A stretch of 64,000 bases of DNA from Flaccisagitta enflata (Eukaryota; Chaetognatha; Sagittoidea; Aphragmophora): the NCBI GenBank assembly GCA_965153355.1, contig OZ231128.1:11904001-11968000 (forward strand). Direction: 5' to 3'. The notes under the pieces are model-generated. The model worked only from the letters and a program-made list of their open reading frames with translations, did not search any database and was not told the origin of the DNA. The position numbers and the translations under genes are program-made. Below are positions 23,049 to 64,000 of this stretch, piece after piece; positions within the stretch are counted from its first letter, which is position 1; each line of letters begins with the position of its first letter.

Positions 23049-23385
23049 CTTTCCCATTTAACGACTTTTTCGGGGCACGTAAGTCTATTTTCGGTGAAAA
23101 CGGTCTTCATTTCCTCACCGATTTAAAAACTTTTATTGTCTTAAATACGACAAAAGCGAGAGTCTAGATTAATCCAATTTATGAACCTTTCCTTGTTCTA
23201 GAAAAATCCCAACTCGGAATTCATCATTTTAGACTCTCTCAAGTTCCTTCTTGGGAACGATTTAAAAAGCTCTTCTTGGAGGACCCGCTCGCATTTTCTC
23301 TCTCTCTCTTGCCAATGCACAAGAAATAAGAAAATAAATTTCTCATCAAAAAAAAAGAATTCAAAATTTATTTTTTCACGGCAAA

Positions 23386-52240
<28,855 letters not shown>

Positions 52241-52701
52241 GATTTTTTACATGATCCAAGTTTATCATTGTGGCCATAAATCATCAAATTACAGGCAGCT
52301 GAAAAATATCAACGTTAGAAGAATCTCCTTGCTTACAACGAGACAGCTATGAACATTAACTTGATTGGCCCCATTCTAAAGTTCTTTGAACTATTTTATC
52401 AATGCAACCAATCTCTGGGGTCATTAACTCACTTTGTTTAAAAGCATCACTCTTTCATAGTTGATGTTCCTTTTGAGTGACCAAGATGGTAGTTGCCTAC
52501 GAGCTTCTTAAAACCTAGTAATTGTTTTTTTCTTTTTCAACCTTACATTTTCATTCACGGTTTTGATTTTTACAGTTTTTGTCTAGCCTCTTTCTGGCTG
52601 CCATATCAGGAAGTCCAATTGTCCAATTGTGTGTGGCAAAATGTTTCAACCATGTCCCGAATGTACACAAACCTTCGCTGCTTTCATACTTTTTTGTTGT
52701 G

Positions 52702-52707
52702 AATAAA
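52702..52707 (+). terminator. Candidate polyadenylation signal AATAAA
   Basis: First AATAAA after the discoidin-like stop, 462 bp downstream. A second lies at about 52787. Confidence 0.5.
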
Positions 52708-53016
52708 AATCGCGTGTAAAACTTAGTTCTGCCTGCATTGGAAGTCCTGAAACTGTTTTTAGATTTGAGTTATGTAATTGCTACCAATAAAGGCGACTCT
52801 CGCCGACTGGAAAAAAGTCGTAAACTGGAGTGCATGATCTTCTTTGAGTGCATTTCATGCCAGCGCCGTATGGGAGCCTATGATTTTGGGGGTGCCGCCT
52901 CCAATTTGTGTCACAACAACTTCTTAGTGTCCCAATTATTCTAACTAGTGATTTTTTTGCCTCTATATATAAAGACAACAGTAATTCTTTGTGCATTTCA
53001 GTATAAGAAAGCTTTG

Positions 53017-53300
<284 letters not shown>

Positions 53301-53570
53301 AAATAGAGTAAAATGTGAAAGCTAGCGTCATAACATAGTTAAGAGTCAATTTGTGTAACAAACTGACTCTTCTCCATGTACTGAAATTAGGTTTAATGAA
53401 AAATATCGATCTTCGCGCAAATGCGAAAAGATAAAAAAAGATTCAAAAATTCATACCACCATTTGAAAGAGAAAAATTAGCTCTTTCTTAGCTGTGAATA
53501 TAAAAAAATGTGTCATCCCAGGCGGGAAATGCTTCAACTTCCGCAAGTGCCTCAAATTGAAAATAGAATA

Positions 53571-54347
53571 CAGGGTGTCCCAAGTCAGTTGCAACATAAA
53601 GAATCGACATATCTCTGCTTCTAGGTCCTCAAATCAAAATCTGAAAAAAGATTTAAAAAGATTTTGGTCTGCACTTTTTACATGCAAAATTTCATGATAA
53701 TTGGACAATTTGTTTTGGGGCCACATTTCTTTGAAAAACACAAGTGATTTCTGACAATGTCTTTTCTTAGTTTTTCACTTTTTGCTGTACTTGGCAGTAG
53801 CTGTTTTTAATTGCTTGTCAGTTTTCAACCAATTGAGCTAAAACCCTGCGATTGGTCTCAAATGGCAGATAATTTGTCATAGATTTTAGACCATTAAAAA
53901 AATTTGACAATTTTCCATGATTTAATAAGATTTTTGTTAGTTTTTTCCAAATTTTCACTTTTGATTTTGATAATGTTTGACCCAAATCATCAATAAGGTC
54001 ATGAACTGTCAAAATTTTCCAAGATTTCTATTCAGATGTACAATCTATGTACAATTATCTTACATTTGAGACCAATCCCAGGTTTCTGGATCAATTTGTC
54101 ATAAAGTGGCAAAGAGTTAAAGTCAGCTACTTTAAAATACAGATATAAAAAAGATAATTTTCCACTATGTGTTTCCACTCATTTGATGTTCTTCTGACCC
54201 GCAACTATCCAATACTCAAAGTGAAAATTTGGTATGACAAAAAGTGCAGACCTAGATCTTTGTAGAACTTTTTTCAGAAATCAATTTGAGTTCCTAGAAG
54301 CAGATATATGTCGATTTTTTATGTTGCAACTGACTTGGGACACCCTG
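53571..54347. mobile_element. TA-flanked foldback, mariner-like CAGGGTGTCCC ends
   Basis: Inverted ends CAGGGTGTCCCAAGTCAGTT plus GCAACATAAA, flanked by TA at 53569-53570 and 54348-54349. The next inner arms share CGACATATCTCTGCTTCTAG. CAGGGTGTCCC is a common mariner end. 777 bp, non-coding. Confidence 0.88.
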
Positions 54348-54349
54348 TA

Positions 54350-55399
54350 TTTCCCTTACATTTTTTTATTTTTTATAAGAACCTAGTTTATAAGCACATC
54401 AAGGCTTCTTATGGCCCCAAAATTAGGAATATTTTAACGTCATACAATGGCTTGAAATCTGGAGAGAAAACAATTTTGTTTACAATGATGTTTTAAAAAC
54501 ATTAAAAAAGCATTTGAATTTAGTATAATCACGATGATAATTTGTAATTTTTAAATAAATATCATTAAAATATCCCTAGACTTATATGATTGACATTTGT
54601 TTTAACAGTATTTAATGGAAATATATTTAGTATAATTGAGTAATAGTATTATATAAGGTTTCCTTTAGTCGATATAGTATTTTAAATTAACAACGCTTTA
54701 AGAATATTGAAGGCTCCATTTGGCCCTCAAAATAAGAACATGAAGCCTTTAAAAAGAAATGACGTTCTTATAAAAAAAGTGTTCATTTCAAAAAGTTAGA
54801 TTACATAATTCGACTATTTTCTAATTATTAGATGTAAGTCATGAAACTGTCATTAGATTTGAGTCATGTAGCATTTATTAGATTTCAAACGCTGTGCTAT
54901 TTGTGTTATTTGAGTTTTCCAGAATGATTCATAGCAGTTTCAACAATTCAAACAATTTAAAACATTCAAGCTTTAATCAGTGAAATCACTATTGCCAAGT
55001 AAGCCAATTGAGCCAAGTGAGCCAAAGGACAGGCTTGAGCCTGGTCTGGTCGATTACGGCAGAAATGACTTTAACTGTCTTTTGTTTTAGTCGGACGATA
55101 CGTTGTATTTGTAAGTTGTTAATTTTTGAAGATTGGCGCCATAATTTTACTGGTTTTTTTGAAAAATATTATTTTCATCTTCAAATCTGTGGCTCAGCAT
55201 AATCTTAAGATGTTCTTATTTTTTAGCCAAATGTGAGGCTGATGTTCTTATAAACAGTGTTCTTATAAAATGAAAAGCGTGTAATACATTGCATATTCTC
55301 CACACAAAAAAAAAAAACCATATACCATGTATTGGCGGGAGACAGAATTTACATATATTCACGCGCATCATAAAAGTAGACAACGACAAAACTCTTGAT
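54350..55399. other. Between the two genes' 3' ends, nothing recognised
   Basis: AT-rich. A short AAGTGAGCCAA duplication lies at 54997-55024. No gene; it presumably includes the acetyltransferase 3' UTR. Confidence 0.5.
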
Positions 55400-61995
<6,596 letters not shown>

Positions 61996-62001
61996 ATTCA
62001 C

Positions 62002-62049
62002 GTCTTTATTTATTGATTCATTGAGTTTTAAAGTTTGTAGGCGACGTTA

Positions 62050-62085
<36 letters not shown>

Positions 62086-63059
62086 ATTTTTTTCTTTATT
62101 AGATTGCTTGATTTGCTTTGAAATTTGCATATACCTAAGGAGAACTGAGGAATAAAGTATTTTTAACCAAAAAAAAGTTACAACGAACGGATACTAAGTA
62201 CTATCATGGTATGTAGTATGTACTCATAGTTGGTAAGGCACTACTACAGTGTATGAAACATAGTTGAAAGAATTACTTTAATGATTGGACGATATTTCAG
62301 TCGTCTGATACACTACTGTATTAGTCATTTTATCCGTCCGTCCGACCGTTCTTCCGTCTGTCCATCTCAATTGTACATTCCTCTTTAATTTTTCTCGAAA
62401 TTTTGAAGGCCATAATTATCGATTTATAACAGTGAAAGGCTCTTTTTAAAATGTCTTGTTTGTTTGTCTGTTTGTTGTTGTTGATGTTGTTGATGCACAA
62501 AAATCTATCTCATCTATACACGCTCATGCCCTTTTGGTGGGGCATAGACTTGCTGGTCTCCTGCAGTCTGCTTCATGCATCTGTAGCAGTCTAGTCAGTC
62601 CTTACCCCCGTTTGAAACACCAAGCCACTTTGAATAACCAAACTCTCTCCTTCCTCCTCCTGGACTTGTTCTCCCGACAGCCTAGTTCACGTTCCACTGC
62701 AATCCACCATGGTGATATCCAAGTCTCGTGCATCCTTTGTCTTCAATTTGCATCAAGTCGACCTTCAGGCTGTTGGGAGGTGGACGATGGGAGGGAGGAC
62801 TCCCCACGAGAAACTCAGATATCGACTCTCATTTTAGTCAACAACCTTTACCAAACTACTTCTTAGCTGGTTCACATCGTCTCAAGCTTCCAACATTACA
62901 TTTGGATTTTCTTCTTCTCTAATCATGCTGTAATTCGATTATTGCTTATTCCCATGATCTCATAACTGCTCTATGAAGGATTTTTGGCTTATTTGTGACC
63001 TATCCGAAAAGATAGTTGATATCAATTGTAATCGCGTAGAGTAGATACCCGGAGAAATA
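62002..63059. other. Upstream of the GNAT gene, nothing recognised
   Basis: Contains a short (GTT)n at 62051-62083 and a TCCGTCCGTCCGACCG remnant at 62332. It presumably includes the GNAT promoter; no TATA box could be assigned. A 136-codon plus frame at 62456-62866 shows no recognisable domain. Confidence 0.45.
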
Positions 63060-63121
63060 CATTTCATTTCATTTCATTTCATTTCATTTCATTTCATTTC
63101 ATTTCATTTCATTTCATTTCA
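63060..63121. repeat. 5-bp microsatellite (ATTTC)n
   Basis: Twelve perfect copies of CATTT. Confidence 0.95.
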
Positions 63122-63166
<45 letters not shown>

Positions 63167-63198
63167 GGTTGTGGTTGTGGTTGTGGTTGTGGTTGTGG

Positions 63199-63238
<40 letters not shown>

Positions 63239-63267
63239 GGTTGTGGTTGTGGTTGTGGTTGTGGTGG

Positions 63268-63315
<48 letters not shown>

Positions 63316-63316
63316 T
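63122..63316. repeat. (TTG)n / (TTGTGG)n microsatellite
   Basis: TTG tracts alternate with two blocks of TGTGGT, giving a regular pattern across 195 bp. Confidence 0.95.
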
Positions 63317-63535
63317 TGCGGTTGTTGTTAGTTTTAGTTTGTATCATTCTTTTTCTTTTCATTTTTCTCGTTCGTAAGATTTGACGCATGAAACGTTCGA
63401 TTTGTTAGGTAATTGTTCGCAAACAGGTCATTAACTTACAACTAAAACCAAACCATTGATCGACGAATCAACGGAGGGAAAATCGACTGAGAATTCGCAC
63501 GGTAACATTTGGAACCACAAAAAAAAAAAAAAAAA

Positions 63536-63688
63536 AACAAGGCCGTATACACCCCCCCCCCCTCGCGGAATAGCGTAAAAAGCACGCATTTTGTTTTGGT
63601 TACCGACCAACCGACAGACTAACCAACGGACCGACAAACCTTCCGATCGACACAACAAGTTCTAGAGTCGCGTGTCCGCGACTAAAAA
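63536..63688 (+). mobile_element. Family A repeat, short copy
   Basis: AACAAGGCCGTATACACC start after a 20-bp A run; a C run; CCGACCAACCGACAGACTAA microsatellite; terminal hairpin GTCGCG-TGTC-CGCGAC plus TAAAAA. Confidence 0.8.
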
Positions 63689-63949
63689 GAAATCGATAAA
63701 AAAGAAGCTACTTTTGATTTATCACCTACTTAATGGTTTATCAAATTCGGTGTTCAAAGTCAAAGAGAGAGAGAAAGAACGTGATATTAATAGAATTTTT
63801 TTGGTGGTGGCCAGCTTCTAGTTAGGTTAGTTGAGTCTCAAAATATCGATCCTCTTCGGAATTGAAGAGCTAATATCGAGTTCGTTAAGGACTTTAAGAA
63901 GAAACAAGAACATGTAGGCCAACGATACGTCCTCTTTAAATGAACATTT

Positions 63950-64000
63950 CTAGGTGCGACTAAGCACCTCTATAACTGGCTCTGTCCGTCGGTTAGTTGG
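63950..64000 (-). mobile_element. Family A repeat cut by the window edge
   Basis: Hairpin AGGTGCGACTAAGCACCT, then CTATAACTGGCTCTGTCCGT, continuing beyond the window. GGTGCG subfamily. Confidence 0.65.

Noticed and set aside
62456-62866. 136-residue plus-strand frame
   Set aside because: No domain, no splice-consistent neighbours, and an upstream Val/Asp-rich start derived from a TTGTTGATG repeat. Not supported as a gene.

Overview
The window is eukaryotic, almost certainly metazoan, nuclear DNA. Long open frames are scarce, introns reach 16 kb, splice sites are GT-AG, microsatellites are dense, and transposable elements with recognisable target-site duplications fill most of the space. The species cannot be fixed from the sequence; a marine or early-branching invertebrate would fit the repeats and the secreted discoidin-like gene.

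Two multi-exon genes can be assembled with matching splice phases. On the plus strand, 23386-52240 encodes a 397-residue secreted protein in nine exons: a signal peptide, a short Gly/Cys-rich segment, then two F5/8 type C (discoidin)-like domains. On the minus strand, 61995-55400 encodes a 766-residue GNAT-fold N-acetyltransferase in four exons, with a 516-residue Ala/Glu-rich N-terminal extension. They end about 3.2 kb apart, tail to tail, and nothing suggests they work together.

Layout. Positions 1-23.3 kb are intergenic: foldback elements, satellites, microsatellites and many copies of two short repeat families. Family A ends in a CGCG hairpin followed by AAAAA; its 5' end reads AACAAGG. 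Family B has CAGCGGTACCC at its 5' side and GGCCGCTGCCCAAAAA at its 3' end. Both carry an internal tandem array that differs from copy to copy. From 23.4 to 52.2 kb lies the discoidin-like gene. Its introns hold nested foldbacks, a 573-bp satellite of about 6.3 copies, and a complete gag-only BEL/Pao-like LTR retrotransposon (37084-45251) with 538-bp LTRs and a CATAC duplication. From 55.4 to 62.0 kb lies the acetyltransferase gene, whose introns are largely foldback elements. The last 2 kb is microsatellite and family A sequence.

Element classes were assigned from termini and target duplications read directly: TA (Tc1/mariner type, at least nine), 8 bp (hAT type, two), 10 bp (Mutator type, one), 5 bp (BEL/Pao, one). 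No intact transposase, reverse transcriptase or integrase was found, so nearly all of them are non-autonomous.
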